Shown here one piece after another: positions 13,906 to 21,426 of a stretch of DNA of 22,720 nt. Positions within the stretch are counted from its first letter, which is position 1; every line of letters starts with the position of its first letter. The stretch is taken from positions 1-22,720 of the forward strand of contig JBFIPU010000039.1 in assembly GCA_041609995.1 (NCBI GenBank). The letters are read 5' to 3'. The DNA is from JABDOU01 sp041609995 (lineage in GTDB: Bacteria > Actinomycetota > Acidimicrobiia > Spongiisociales > SHLN01). The notes beneath the pieces are model-generated. The model made no database searches, had not been told where the DNA came from, and saw only the letters and a list, made by a program, of their open reading frames with translations. A program made the position numbers and the translations under genes.

Positions 13906-15194
13906 TGGGGGTCCACGCCGACCTGCTGGCGCGACACAACAGAGTCCTGCCCGCCTGGATGGCGCTCTATTACGACGAGCCCATTGCGATCGTGGAAGGC
14001 GACGGGCGCCGGGTACGTGACGCCGAAGGCAACGAATATCTGGATTTCTTCGGAGGCATCCTCACGACCATGACGGGATACAAGATCCCGTCGGTGGTGG
14101 CCGCCGTGCAGGAACAGGCCGCCCGGATGGTCCATACCTCGACGTTGTACCTCATCGAGCAGCAGATCGAGCTGGCGGAACGCCTCGCCGAGCTCTCGGG
14201 GATCCCGGACGCCAAGGTGTTCTTCACCAACTCTGGCACCGAGGCCAATGACACCGCCATGCTGATCGCCACCGCCTATCGCCAGTCAAACCAGATCCTG
14301 GCATTGCGCAACAGTTACCACGGGCGCTCCTTCGCAGCGGTGTCGCTCACGGGTAACCGCTCGTGGTCGCCCACCAGCCTGTCACCCCTGAGCGTCACCT
14401 ACATTCACAACGGCTACAAGTACCGGAGCCCCTTCGGTCATTTGCCCGATGACGAGTTCATTGCTGCCGGAGTCGCCGATCTGCGGGACATGTTGAACGT
14501 GGCCACCGCCGGCGACGTGGCCGCCATGATCGCCGAGCCCATCCAGGGCGTCGGAGGCTTCGTCACCCCGCCCGATGGCTACCTGGGCGCCCTGAAGGAC
14601 GTGCTGGACGAGAGCGGCATTCTCTACGTATCCGACGAGGTTCAGACGGGGTGGGGCAGGACGGGCGAGAACTTCTGGGGCTACCAGGCCCACGGCATCA
14701 CTCCCGACATCCTGACGTTCGCCAAAGGTGTTGCCAACGGGCTGGCGATGGGTGGCGTGATCGCCCGGGGCGAGATCATGGACGCCGTTTCCGCCAATTC
14801 GATCTCGACGTTTGGAGGCAACCCGCTCGCCACGGCCGGTGCCCTGGCCAACCTCGATTACCTGGAAGAACACGACCTCCAGACGAATGCGCACAAAGTC
14901 GGAAGCCAGCTCAAGAACAGCCTCGACCACCTGGTGGATGATCCGGACTCACCGGTGGGGGAGGTGCGGGGCAAAGGGCTGATGATCGGGGTGGAGCTCG
15001 TCGCACCCGGGACCAAGGACCCGGCCCCCGAACTTACGGCGCGAGTCATGGAGAACGCGAAGAAGAACGGTTTACTGGTGGGCAAGGGCGGCTTGTTCGG
15101 CAACGTGCTGCGCGTGGCCCCGCCCCTCTCACTCACAGAGGACGAAGCGGACGAAGGCTATGAAAAGCTCGCCCGCGCCATCGAAGAGGCCTAG
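13905..15194 (+). CDS. Class III (PLP-dependent) aminotransferase, probably beta-alanine/3-aminoisobutyrate-type
   Basis: 429 residues, fold-type I PLP enzyme of the ornithine/omega-aminotransferase class. Motifs are FFTNSGTEANDTAM (106-119, PLP phosphate loop), SYHGRS (137-142), AMIAEPIQGVGGFVTPP (207-223), YVSDEVQTGWGRTG (241-254, D244 pairing with the pyridine N) and TFAKGVANGLAMGG (271-284, Schiff-base Lys K274). In this operon it would transaminate beta-alanine (from uracil) or 3-aminoisobutyrate (from thymine) to the semialdehyde; the sequence resembles AGXT2-like enzymes more than GABA aminotransferase by general impression only. It overlaps the preceding gene by one base and is followed after 18 bp by the dihydropyrimidinase gene with GGAGGA before its ATG. 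Confidence 0.88.
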   Translation: MGVHADLLARHNRVLPAWMALYYDEPIAIVEGDGRRVRDAEGNEYLDFFGGILTTMTGYKIPSVVAAVQEQAARMVHTSTLYLIEQQIELAERLAELSGIPDAKVFFTNSGTEANDTAMLIATAYRQSNQILALRNSYHGRSFAAVSLTGNRSWSPTSLSPLSVTYIHNGYKYRSPFGHLPDDEFIAAGVADLRDMLNVATAGDVAAMIAEPIQGVGGFVTPPDGYLGALKDVLDESGILYVSDEVQTGWGRTGENFWGYQAHGITPDILTFAKGVANGLAMGGVIARGEIMDAVSANSISTFGGNPLATAGALANLDYLEEHDLQTNAHKVGSQLKNSLDHLVDDPDSPVGEVRGKGLMIGVELVAPGTKDPAPELTARVMENAKKNGLLVGKGGLFGNVLRVAPPLSLTEDEADEGYEKLARAIEEA

Positions 15195-15212
15195 AGCCGG
15201 CGAGGAGGACAA

Positions 15213-16631
15213 ATGAAGACGGTCATCAAGGGCGGGACGGTGGTCACCGCTACCGAGCAGATGTCAGCGGACGTGCTGATCGACGGCGAGACGGTGGTAG
15301 CCCTGGCAGCAGCCGGCAGCCACGATTGGGAATCCGGCGCCGACAAGGTCATCGACGCCTCCGGCAAGCTGGTCATCCCCGGCGGCATCGATGTCCATAC
15401 CCACATGGAGCTCCCGTTCGGAGGCACGTTTGCCTCCGACTCGTTCGAGACCGGCACCCGGGCCGCGGCGTGGGGCGGCACCACCACCATCGTGGACTTC
15501 GCCGTCCAGGTGAAGGGCGAGTCGGCCATGGACGGATACGAGGCGTGGATGAACAAGGCCGACGGCAACTGTGCGATCGACTACGGGTTCCACATGATCA
15601 CGGGCGACGTCAACGACCAGACGCTGAAGGAGATGGACATGCTGGTCGACGAGGGGGTCACCAGCTTCAAAATGTTCATGGCTTACCCGGGGGTGTTCTA
15701 CTCGACGGACGGCGAGATCGTGATGGCCATGCAGAAAGCGGCCGAGAACGGGTCCACGATCATGATGCATGCAGAAAACGGCATCGCCATCGACGTACTC
15801 GTGCAGCAAGCCCTGGCCCGGGGAGAGACAGATCCCATCTATCACGGTATGACCCGGCCTTCGCTGTTGGAGGGCGAGGCCACCCACCGGGCGATCCGGC
15901 TGGCCGAGTTGACCGGGGCGCCGCTATACATCGTCCACCTGTCGGCGGCGGAGGCGCTGGCCGAGGTGACGATGGCGCGCGACGAGGGCCTCAACGTGTT
16001 CGCCGAGACCTGTCCGCAATACCTGTTCCTGGCGCTGTCCAACCTGGGCAACGGGTTCGAAGGTGCCAAATACGTGTGCTCCCCGCCGCTGCGCCCGCGC
16101 GATGATGGACACCAGGAGATCCTGTGGCAGGGCCTGGCCACCAACGACCTGCAGATCGTCTCCACCGACCACTGCCCCTTCTGCTTCAACGACCATCCCG
16201 AGTTGGGCATCCAGAAGCATCTCGGCGAGGGCGATTTCTCCAAGATCCCGAACGGGATGCCCGGCGTCGAACACCGGATGGAGCTGATCTACCAGGGAGC
16301 GATCGGCGAGGGCCGGTTGTCGCTCAACCGGTGGGTGGACGTGTGCTCCACCACGCCGGCCAAAATGTTCGGGATGTATCCGCAGAAGGGAACGATTGCC
16401 GTGGGCTCGGACGCAGATATCGTCGTGTTCGACCCGGGGACTTCGCACGTCTTGTCGGTGGAGACGCACCACATGCGGGTCGACTACTCCGCCTATGAGG
16501 GTCAGGAGATCACCGGCAAGGTGGAGACGGTGCTGTCCCGGGGCCGGGTCATCGTCGACGATGGCGAATACCACGGTTCGCCGGGCGACGGCCGGTACCT
16601 GCGGCGAGGCATGAGCCAAATGCTGATCTGA
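15213..16631 (+). CDS. hydA: Dihydropyrimidinase / D-hydantoinase
   Basis: 472 residues, cyclic amidohydrolase with a binuclear zinc centre. The metal ligands expected from the family are all present: H62 and H64 in GIDVHTHMELPFGG, carboxylated K153 in SFKMFMAYPG, H186 in IMMHAENG, H242 in YIVHLSAAEAL and D319 in STDHCPF. It opens the ring of 5,6-dihydrouracil/dihydrothymine (or hydantoins) to the N-carbamoyl amino acid used by the amidohydrolase at the head of the operon. GAGGAGG stands just before the ATG. Its TGA overlaps the ATG of the LLM gene by one base. Length and motifs are complete. Hydantoinase and dihydropyrimidinase activities cannot be separated by sequence. Confidence 0.94.
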   Translation: MKTVIKGGTVVTATEQMSADVLIDGETVVALAAAGSHDWESGADKVIDASGKLVIPGGIDVHTHMELPFGGTFASDSFETGTRAAAWGGTTTIVDFAVQVKGESAMDGYEAWMNKADGNCAIDYGFHMITGDVNDQTLKEMDMLVDEGVTSFKMFMAYPGVFYSTDGEIVMAMQKAAENGSTIMMHAENGIAIDVLVQQALARGETDPIYHGMTRPSLLEGEATHRAIRLAELTGAPLYIVHLSAAEALAEVTMARDEGLNVFAETCPQYLFLALSNLGNGFEGAKYVCSPPLRPRDDGHQEILWQGLATNDLQIVSTDHCPFCFNDHPELGIQKHLGEGDFSKIPNGMPGVEHRMELIYQGAIGEGRLSLNRWVDVCSTTPAKMFGMYPQKGTIAVGSDADIVVFDPGTSHVLSVETHHMRVDYSAYEGQEITGKVETVLSRGRVIVDDGEYHGSPGDGRYLRRGMSQMLI

Positions 16632-17632
16632 TGAACTTCGGCGTCGTGTTGCAGACCGACCCGCCGGCGTCGCGGGTGCTGGAGCTGACGCGCTACGCCG
16701 CCGCCCGCGGCTTCACCCACGGCTGGACGTTCGACTCGCACGTGCTGTGGCAAGAGCCGTTCGTGATCTACAGCCGCATGCTGGCCGAGAACCCGGACAT
16801 GATCGTCGGGCCGATGGTGACCAACCCGGGGACCCGGGACTGGACGGTGATCGCCTCGCTGTTCGCGACCCTCAACGAGATGAGCGGCGGGCGCACCATC
16901 TGCGGCATGGGCCGGGGGGACTCGGCCCTGCGCTACATCGGCCGCCCACCCACCAAGCTGGCGACCATGGAGGAGTCGATGCAGGTCATCAAGGACCTCG
17001 TGGCCGGCAAGGAGGTGACCTACCGGGACAAGCGCTTCTCGATTCCCTGGGTGGGGGATGGCTGGGATCTGCCGATGTGGGTGGCGGGCTACGGTCCGCG
17101 CGCTCTCACCCTCATCGGGGAGAAAGGCGACGGGTTCATCTTGCAGCTGGCAGACCCCTACCTCGTCGAGTGGACTTCCAAGTTCATGCGGGACGCTGCC
17201 GCTGCTGCGGGACGGAACCCTGACGACATAAAGATCTGCGTGGCGGCGCCGGCCTACGTCGGTGACAACCTGGATGATCAACGCGACCAGGTGCGGTGGT
17301 TCGGGGGCATGGTCGGCAACCATGTGGCGGATCTGGTTGACCGATATGGGGACGATCCCGATATGGTGCCGGCTGCGCTTTCGGACTACATCAGAGCGCG
17401 AGAGGGGTACGACTACGACCACCATGGCAAGGCCGGCAACCCCTCGACCGACTTCGTGCCCGACGAGGTGATCGACCGCTTCTGTGTACTGGGACCGGTG
17501 GAGACACACCTCGAGCGGATGCAGGAGCTGAAGGACCTCGGGGTGGACCACTTTGCCATCTATCTCATGCACGACGCCCAGGAGGAGACGCTCGATGCGT
17601 ACGGGCAACAGGTGATACCAGCATTCTCCTAG
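16631..17632 (+). CDS. LLM class (F420/FMN) flavin-dependent oxidoreductase, TIGR03842-like
   Basis: 333 residues, TIM-barrel of the bacterial luciferase superfamily. It begins MNFGVVLQTDPPASRVLELTRYAAARGFTHGWTFDSHVLWQEP, then GPMVTNPGTRDWTVIASLFATLNEMSGGRTICGMGRGDSALR (about 56-98) and DLPMWVAGYGPRALTLIGEKGDGFILQ (about 147-173), the flavin/F420 binding face. It resembles the CPS_4043 family (TIGR03842), which from memory is often beside hydantoinase genes. One-base overlap with hydA shows it belongs to the catabolic operon. It might supply the missing reduction/oxidation of the pyrimidine ring or handle a related heterocycle; this is inference. The stop is followed by AGGAGG for the next small gene. 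Confidence 0.88.
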   Translation: MNFGVVLQTDPPASRVLELTRYAAARGFTHGWTFDSHVLWQEPFVIYSRMLAENPDMIVGPMVTNPGTRDWTVIASLFATLNEMSGGRTICGMGRGDSALRYIGRPPTKLATMEESMQVIKDLVAGKEVTYRDKRFSIPWVGDGWDLPMWVAGYGPRALTLIGEKGDGFILQLADPYLVEWTSKFMRDAAAAAGRNPDDIKICVAAPAYVGDNLDDQRDQVRWFGGMVGNHVADLVDRYGDDPDMVPAALSDYIRAREGYDYDHHGKAGNPSTDFVPDEVIDRFCVLGPVETHLERMQELKDLGVDHFAIYLMHDAQEETLDAYGQQVIPAFS

Positions 17633-17643
17633 GAGGATCACAC

Positions 17644-17865
17644 ATGGGTGGCGACAAGCCCGAGGAAGCCAATGAAACCCTGGAACAGCAGGAAGAACGC
17701 GTGGCCGAGTCGATCGAGGACGCTGTCAATGTTCCGGCCAGCATCGAAGAGGAGATGATGCTGGAGGCCGCGGAGTTGGAGGAGTTGCGGCATCCCCGGC
17801 AATCCCCAGGCGGCACGGCTGACGAGCCGGGCCGCGACGAGGACTCTGAAACCGACTCCGAATAG
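17644..17865 (+). CDS. Small, very acidic hypothetical protein
   Basis: 73 residues, no recognised family. About a third of the residues are Glu or Asp and only a few are Arg/Lys; there are no cysteines, aromatic residues or membrane segments. The middle (VAESIEDAVNVPASIEEEMMLEAAELEELRH) could form amphipathic helix, and the C-terminal third (SPGGTADEPGRDEDSETDSE) looks disordered. The ATG is preceded by AGGAGGATCACAC, whose AGGAGG overlaps the stop of the LLM gene, so it is very probably translated as the fifth gene of the operon. It might be a protein-binding or stabilising partner; no function is claimed. It lacks the C-terminal GGQ/GGE of Pup. Confidence 0.65.
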   Translation: MGGDKPEEANETLEQQEERVAESIEDAVNVPASIEEEMMLEAAELEELRHPRQSPGGTADEPGRDEDSETDSE

Positions 17866-17938
17866 CAGGGCGACGGTTCGGTCGGCCCCATCGATGTCGA
17901 ACGGGCGGCCACGGACCCGATCGGGGGCAGCGCGCGCG

Positions 17939-17950
17939 TAGTGTGGAGGC
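17939..17950 (+). promoter_or_regulatory. Candidate -10 element before the second LLM gene
   Basis: TAGTGT (17939-17944) is followed by GGAGGC and then the GTG at 17951. GGAGGC could serve as ribosome binding site, or the transcript could be leaderless. The 14-base block TAGTGTNGAGGCGT matches the one at 13029, upstream of the pyrimidine operon. Confidence 0.45.
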
Positions 17951-18952
17951 GTGACCGATATCGCCCTGTATCTGCAGAACGCCCGGACCATCCGTGAGGC
18001 AATGGAGCTCGTGCAATACGCCGAGGACCGCGGCTATGACGCTGTATGGCAAGCGGAGAGCCGACTTGCACGCGAGGCCACGGTTCCCATGGCTGCCTTT
18101 GCGGCTGTGACCGAACGAATCAAGGTGGGGGCGGGAGTCGTCAACAACTGGACCCGCAACCCGGCCCTGCTGGCATCGACATTCTCCACCCTCGACGACC
18201 TTGCTCCCGGCCGAATCTTGCTCGGGCTGGGCGCGTGGTGGGAGCCTCTGGCGTCCAAGGTCGGGGTCGACCGCCGCAAGCCGCTCACGGCGATGCGGGA
18301 GATGATTCAGGTCGTCCGAGCACTGCTCAACGACGAAACCGTCACGTTTCACGGTGAGTTCGTCCACCTCGACGGGGTGGAGCTCGACTACGTGTATCAC
18401 GAACGCCGACCCAAGGACGTACCCATCTACCTCGGCGCGACCGGTATGAAGATGATGGAGCTCGGCGGGGAGATCGCTGACGGCGTGCTGCTCAACTACC
18501 TGGTTTCGCCCGAGTACAACGACCAGGCCCTCGAACACATCGCCATCGGAGCGGCCCACGCCGGTCGCACAGTGGAGGACATCGACCGCCCCCAGCTCAT
18601 CGTGTGCTCGATGGCCGATGACCGTGCCCAGGCCCTCGACGCCGCCCGCATGCTGGTCACCCAGTACCTGGGCCAACAGCCCCACATCGGCAAGGCCTCG
18701 GGCGTGCCACGAGATCTCCTCGATGAGATCGCCGAACAGATGGGCTGGCCGGCAACACACGAGGAGGTCAAGACGGCCTCCAAGCTCGTGCCGGACGAGG
18801 TCGTCCAGATGATCACCGCCTCTGGCACCGTGGACGAATGCAGGGACAAAGTCGCCGAATACATGGCACATGGGTGCACTGCCCCCGTCCTCTACCCACT
18901 CGGGGCCGATGCCCGGGCCATGGTCGACGCCTTCGCCGGCTGGAGCCCTTGA
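17951..18952 (+). CDS. LLM class (F420-dependent type) oxidoreductase
   Basis: 333 residues from a GTG start, luciferase-superfamily TIM barrel of the methylene-tetrahydromethanopterin reductase-like type. Features are MTDIALYLQNARTIREAMELVQYAEDRGYDAVWQAESRLAREA (substrate/F420 entry side), TERIKVGAGVVNNWTRNPALLASTFSTLDDLAPGRILLGLGAWWEPLASKVG (about 53-104), DVPIYLGATGMKMMELGGEIADGVLLNYLVSPEY (about 156-189) and a C-terminal SGTVDECRDKVAEYMAHG. F420 use is likely by family but not proven. It is separate from the pyrimidine operon (85-bp gap with its own TAGTGT element) but may be co-regulated with it. Substrate unknown; no close sequence identity with the LLM gene upstream beyond the fold. 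Confidence 0.87.
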   Translation: MTDIALYLQNARTIREAMELVQYAEDRGYDAVWQAESRLAREATVPMAAFAAVTERIKVGAGVVNNWTRNPALLASTFSTLDDLAPGRILLGLGAWWEPLASKVGVDRRKPLTAMREMIQVVRALLNDETVTFHGEFVHLDGVELDYVYHERRPKDVPIYLGATGMKMMELGGEIADGVLLNYLVSPEYNDQALEHIAIGAAHAGRTVEDIDRPQLIVCSMADDRAQALDAARMLVTQYLGQQPHIGKASGVPRDLLDEIAEQMGWPATHEEVKTASKLVPDEVVQMITASGTVDECRDKVAEYMAHGCTAPVLYPLGADARAMVDAFAGWSP

Positions 18953-18953
18953 G

Positions 18954-18969
18954 GCGGTGCCCCCACCGC
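18954..18969 (+). terminator. GC-rich hairpin directly after the LLM stop codon
   Basis: GCGGTG-CCCC-CACCGC starts two bases after the TGA of the LLM gene. There is no T-run, so its role as a terminator is uncertain. Confidence 0.3.
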
Positions 18970-18980
18970 GGGCGTCACCG

Positions 18981-19199
18981 ATGATGGGGAAGTCCCCCAG
19001 GGGCGTGGTTGTGCGACAGGGTGAGGTGGATCCCCAAGCTCTGCTGCACACCGAAATGGGCTACTGGCGCATCATGGGCTACGGTAAGTTCAACAGCTTC
19101 GTGGCATTGACTGGCGGCTCCGACTTCTCAGTGGGAACCCAACATCTGTCGTGGTCGCGGCCAGAGCCGCTCTGTGGCTGGAGGGATCGAAGGGGTTGA
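18981..19199 (+). pseudogene. Possible remnant of a nitrobindin-like (heme-binding beta-barrel) gene
   Basis: An open frame of 72 codons starting MMGKSPRGVVV contains LLHTEMGYWRIMGYGKFNSF and VALTGGSDFSVGTQ. These resemble the middle of nitrobindin/DUF1794 proteins, where a 'plH-E-GY-R' strand is followed by a 'G-vE-vlA-p-G--E---G' strand. The N-terminal GTW region, the body before it and the C-terminal heme-ligand part are absent, and the end (CGWRDRRG) is out of family. No ribosome site is visible. A decayed fragment is the likeliest reading; chance resemblance remains possible. Confidence 0.35.
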
Positions 19200-19386
19200 G
19201 GGCTGACGAGGAGCTATCGGGTCGAGGGGTGACGCGCTCACCCATGAGATCTTCCTGGGCACGGAGTGTCCGTCGTTTGACCGAGCACCTGAGCGGGCTC
19301 CTGTACCGAGTTTGACCGTACATCGACCGGTCCAAATGATGGTGGAGGCGGTTTCCGGCGATGGTGACGGGCTGCCGTACCGTCGA

Positions 19387-20544
19387 TCAGGCGGGACTGA
19401 TGACGCCGGCCTCTTCCAGACGCTGGATTTCCTTCGGCGTCCACCCGAGCTCATCCAGCACGGCTCGAGTGTGTGCCCCGCGAGCGGGAACCGGTCCTTG
19501 GATGGCGCCGGGAGTGCGGCTGAATCGAGGAGCTGGTCCCGGCTGGGTGATGCCGTCCACCTCCACGAACGTATCGCGGGCCGAATTGTGGGGATGCCCG
19601 GGAGCTTCGGTCATCGACAACACCGGGGCGAAGCAGACATCGGTGCCCTCCAGGATCTCGATCCATTCTGCGCGTGTCCGCCGTTTGAACGCCCTTTCGA
19701 AGATCGATCGCAATTCGGGCCAGTCGGCGGGAGATCGGCGGTCGGGGAGCACGTCGCCGTCCAGTTCCAGCACATCGAGCATCAAGTCGTAAAAGCGTTG
19801 TTCCAACGGCCCGATCGCGATCCACTCCTCATCGGCGCACTGGTAGGTGCCGTAGAACGGGGCGCCCCCGTCGAGCAGGTTGGCGCCCCGCTCTTCCGTC
19901 CACAGCCCCGCCGCGTGGAGCCCGTAGATCGATGCCATCAAGGAGGCGGCGCCGTCAACCATGGCGGCGTCGACGACCTGGCCACGACCGGAAGTCTTCG
20001 CCTCCAACAGGGCGGCGCACACCCCGAGCGCCAGGTACAGGCCACCCCCGCCGAAATCGCCCACCAGGTTGAGTGGCGGTAGCGGTCGTTCTTCGCCAAT
20101 CGCGGCGAGCGCACCGGTCAGGGCGATGTAGTTGATGTCGTGGCCGGCTGCTTCGGCCAGCGGCCCCTCCTGGCCGAATCCGGTCATCCGGCCATAGACC
20201 AGGCTCGGATTGGCGCCGAAACAGTCGTCCGGCCCCAGGCCCATGCGCTCGGTGACACCGGGCCGGAATCCCTCGATCAAGGCGTGAGCCGTCTCGGTGA
20301 GGGCGAGCACGATGCGGCGGCCCTCGTCCGACTTGAGGTCGAGAGCGACCGAACGGCGGCCCCGCAGCAGGATTTCGAAGCGCCGCCCGTGGGGAATCCC
20401 CAGGTCAGCCGCCTCCAGCCGCTCCACCCGGATCACATCGGCCCCGAGATCCGACAGCAACATTCCACACATCGGAACGGGACCGATGCCCCCCAGCTCG
20501 ATGACGCGTAGACCGGACAGCGGCCCTGATCGTGGTCCGTTCAT
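19387..20544 (-). CDS. Alpha-methylacyl-CoA racemase / CaiB-BaiF family CoA transferase
   Basis: 385 residues, family III CoA-transferase fold. Family signs are LSGLRVIELGGIGPVPMCGMLLSDLGADVIRVE (9-41), RGRRSVALDLKS (61-72), GFRPGVTERMGLGP (92-105), YGRMTGFGQEGPLAEAAGHDINYIALTG (117-144), PLPPLNLVGDFGGGG (154-168) and GRGQVVDAAMVDG. H135 and D163 correspond to the His/Asp pair of the AMACR/mycobacterial MCR racemases, so racemisation of 2-methylacyl-CoA in branched-chain lipid degradation is more likely than CoA transfer. The frame is open upstream to 20658, but the ATG at 20542-20544 has TAGATT 7 bases upstream and a family-like N-terminus. Divergent from the SRPBCC gene with a 37-bp spacer. 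Confidence 0.9.
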   Translation of the reverse strand: MNGPRSGPLSGLRVIELGGIGPVPMCGMLLSDLGADVIRVERLEAADLGIPHGRRFEILLRGRRSVALDLKSDEGRRIVLALTETAHALIEGFRPGVTERMGLGPDDCFGANPSLVYGRMTGFGQEGPLAEAAGHDINYIALTGALAAIGEERPLPPLNLVGDFGGGGLYLALGVCAALLEAKTSGRGQVVDAAMVDGAASLMASIYGLHAAGLWTEERGANLLDGGAPFYGTYQCADEEWIAIGPLEQRFYDLMLDVLELDGDVLPDRRSPADWPELRSIFERAFKRRTRAEWIEILEGTDVCFAPVLSMTEAPGHPHNSARDTFVEVDGITQPGPAPRFSRTPGAIQGPVPARGAHTRAVLDELGWTPKEIQRLEEAGVISPA

Positions 20545-20581
20545 TGGACGGAATCTAGATAGCTGCGAGAATCGCCGGACG
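20545..20581. promoter_or_regulatory. Compact 37-bp divergent promoter region
   Basis: On the minus strand TAGATT (20552-20557) lies 7 bases before the ATG of the racemase gene, as in a leaderless promoter. It overlaps TAGATA on the plus strand (20556-20561), through a TCTAGA-like core, which may serve the SRPBCC gene. With so short a spacer, the -35 elements must lie inside the coding regions. Confidence 0.4.
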
Positions 20582-21022
20582 ATGGAATTAATCGCCGAGA
20601 TCGAGATCGACCGTCCCCCCGCCGAAGTGTTCGCGTTTCTGGCCGACATGTCCAACAACCCTCAGTGGCAGCGCGGGATGCAGTCATGCGAATGGACCAG
20701 CCCACTGCCCATCAGAGTCGGTTCGACCTACTCCCAGCGCGCGTCGTTCCTGGGCCGGCCGATCATCACCGAATTCGAGGTGGCCGAATACGAGACCGAC
20801 GGGCGAATCCGCATCACATCGACGAAGAGCACATTCCCGCTGGATATCACACGAACCGTGGAGCCGGCCGGGGAAGGATCGCGGGTGCGAGCCATGATCC
20901 GTGGCGAGCCCGGCGGGATCATGGGCCTGCTGGCCCCGATCACCAAACCACTCGCCTACCATTCGATTCAGCGCGATTACCGGAGGCTGAAGGAGCTGCT
21001 GGAGGCCGGGGCGCCCGACTGA
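20582..21022 (+). CDS. SRPBCC (START-like/polyketide-cyclase type) family protein
   Basis: 146 residues with the helix-grip pattern of the SRPBCC superfamily. The N-terminal strand and helix MELIAEIEIDRPPAEVFAFLADMSNNPQWQ are diagnostic ('p-evf-fl-d--n-p-W'); strands SCEWTSPLP, YSQRASFLG and ITEFEVAEYETDGRIRI come next, then DITRTVEPAGEGSRV and a C-terminal helix (SIQRDYRRLKELLE) covering the cavity. It probably binds a hydrophobic small molecule or lipid; no ligand is predicted. The start is set by the short spacer to the divergent racemase gene. Adjacency to the racemase suggests, without proof, a role in lipid handling. Confidence 0.82.
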   Translation: MELIAEIEIDRPPAEVFAFLADMSNNPQWQRGMQSCEWTSPLPIRVGSTYSQRASFLGRPIITEFEVAEYETDGRIRITSTKSTFPLDITRTVEPAGEGSRVRAMIRGEPGGIMGLLAPITKPLAYHSIQRDYRRLKELLEAGAPD

Positions 21023-21060
21023 GCGGGTTGGTTTCGGTCGGCTCGGGAACTTGTTTGCCG

Positions 21061-21375
21061 GTGTTGCTACCCGTCGCCCCGGAGAGCTTCGACGCGAATG
21101 TCACCTTTGCCCGCTCGGCGACATGCACCGTGGTGTTCGCTCTGGAAGGCGCCGATGTGATGGTCTTTGGTGACGCCATCGAGCCCAGGCCGGGTCAGCG
21201 ACCGTGGGAACCGGCCCATTACGACGTCGACCGGATCAAAGAGGTCTTCTTCACGACCGACGAGGCCGCTTACACCATTGTGGTCGAGGGCGCTGCCGTC
21301 GAGGCCGACCCGCGTTGCGCCGAATTCGCACATGTGGAGGAATTGTTCGCATCGATCAGCCTGCTCGAACGCTGA
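21061..21375 (+). CDS. Small hypothetical protein
   Basis: About 104 residues from a GTG at 21061 (in-frame TTG at 21028 or 21055 are alternatives; none has a strong ribosome site). No known family. The codon pattern (third positions mostly G/C) and the mix of hydrophobic, acidic and aromatic residues look like a real protein: FDANVTFARSATCTVVFALEGADVMVFGDAIEP, then YDVDRIKEVFFTTDEAAYTIVVEGAAVEADPRCAEFAHVEELFASISLLER. It is 38 bp after the SRPBCC gene on the same strand, so a two-gene operon is possible. The antisense frame over the same bases is less protein-like. The exact start is uncertain. Confidence 0.5.
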   Translation: MLLPVAPESFDANVTFARSATCTVVFALEGADVMVFGDAIEPRPGQRPWEPAHYDVDRIKEVFFTTDEAAYTIVVEGAAVEADPRCAEFAHVEELFASISLLER

Positions 21376-21426
21376 CACTGCTTCGCAACGAACTGCCGCC
21401 ACCTGCTCGGATCGACTGAGTTGTCG

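Larger units (their letters stand above)
18953..19386. other. Long non-coding stretch with degraded material
   Basis: 434 bp between the second LLM gene and the 3' end of the CoA racemase gene. It contains a short hairpin after the LLM stop, a possible nitrobindin-like remnant (18981-19199), a hairpin GGGTGA-N5-TCACCC (19227-19243) and two GTTTGACCG copies near 19275-19320. I see no complete gene. Confidence 0.5.

Noticed and set aside
16502..17641. 379-codon open frame antisense to the first LLM gene
   Set aside because: Same antisense effect; the sense strand encodes a clear luciferase-family protein.
17644..17865. The acidic small protein as a Pup-like modifier
   Set aside because: No C-terminal GGQ/GGE and no proteasome-related gene nearby.
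17726..19051. 441-codon open frame antisense to the second LLM gene
   Set aside because: Mirror of the codon bias of the LLM gene; its sequence is His/Gly/Val-rich and unlike known proteins.
19227..19243. GGGTGA-N5-TCACCC hairpin as a terminator of a gene
   Set aside because: No gene ends close by and there is no T-run; kept only as part of the non-coding stretch.
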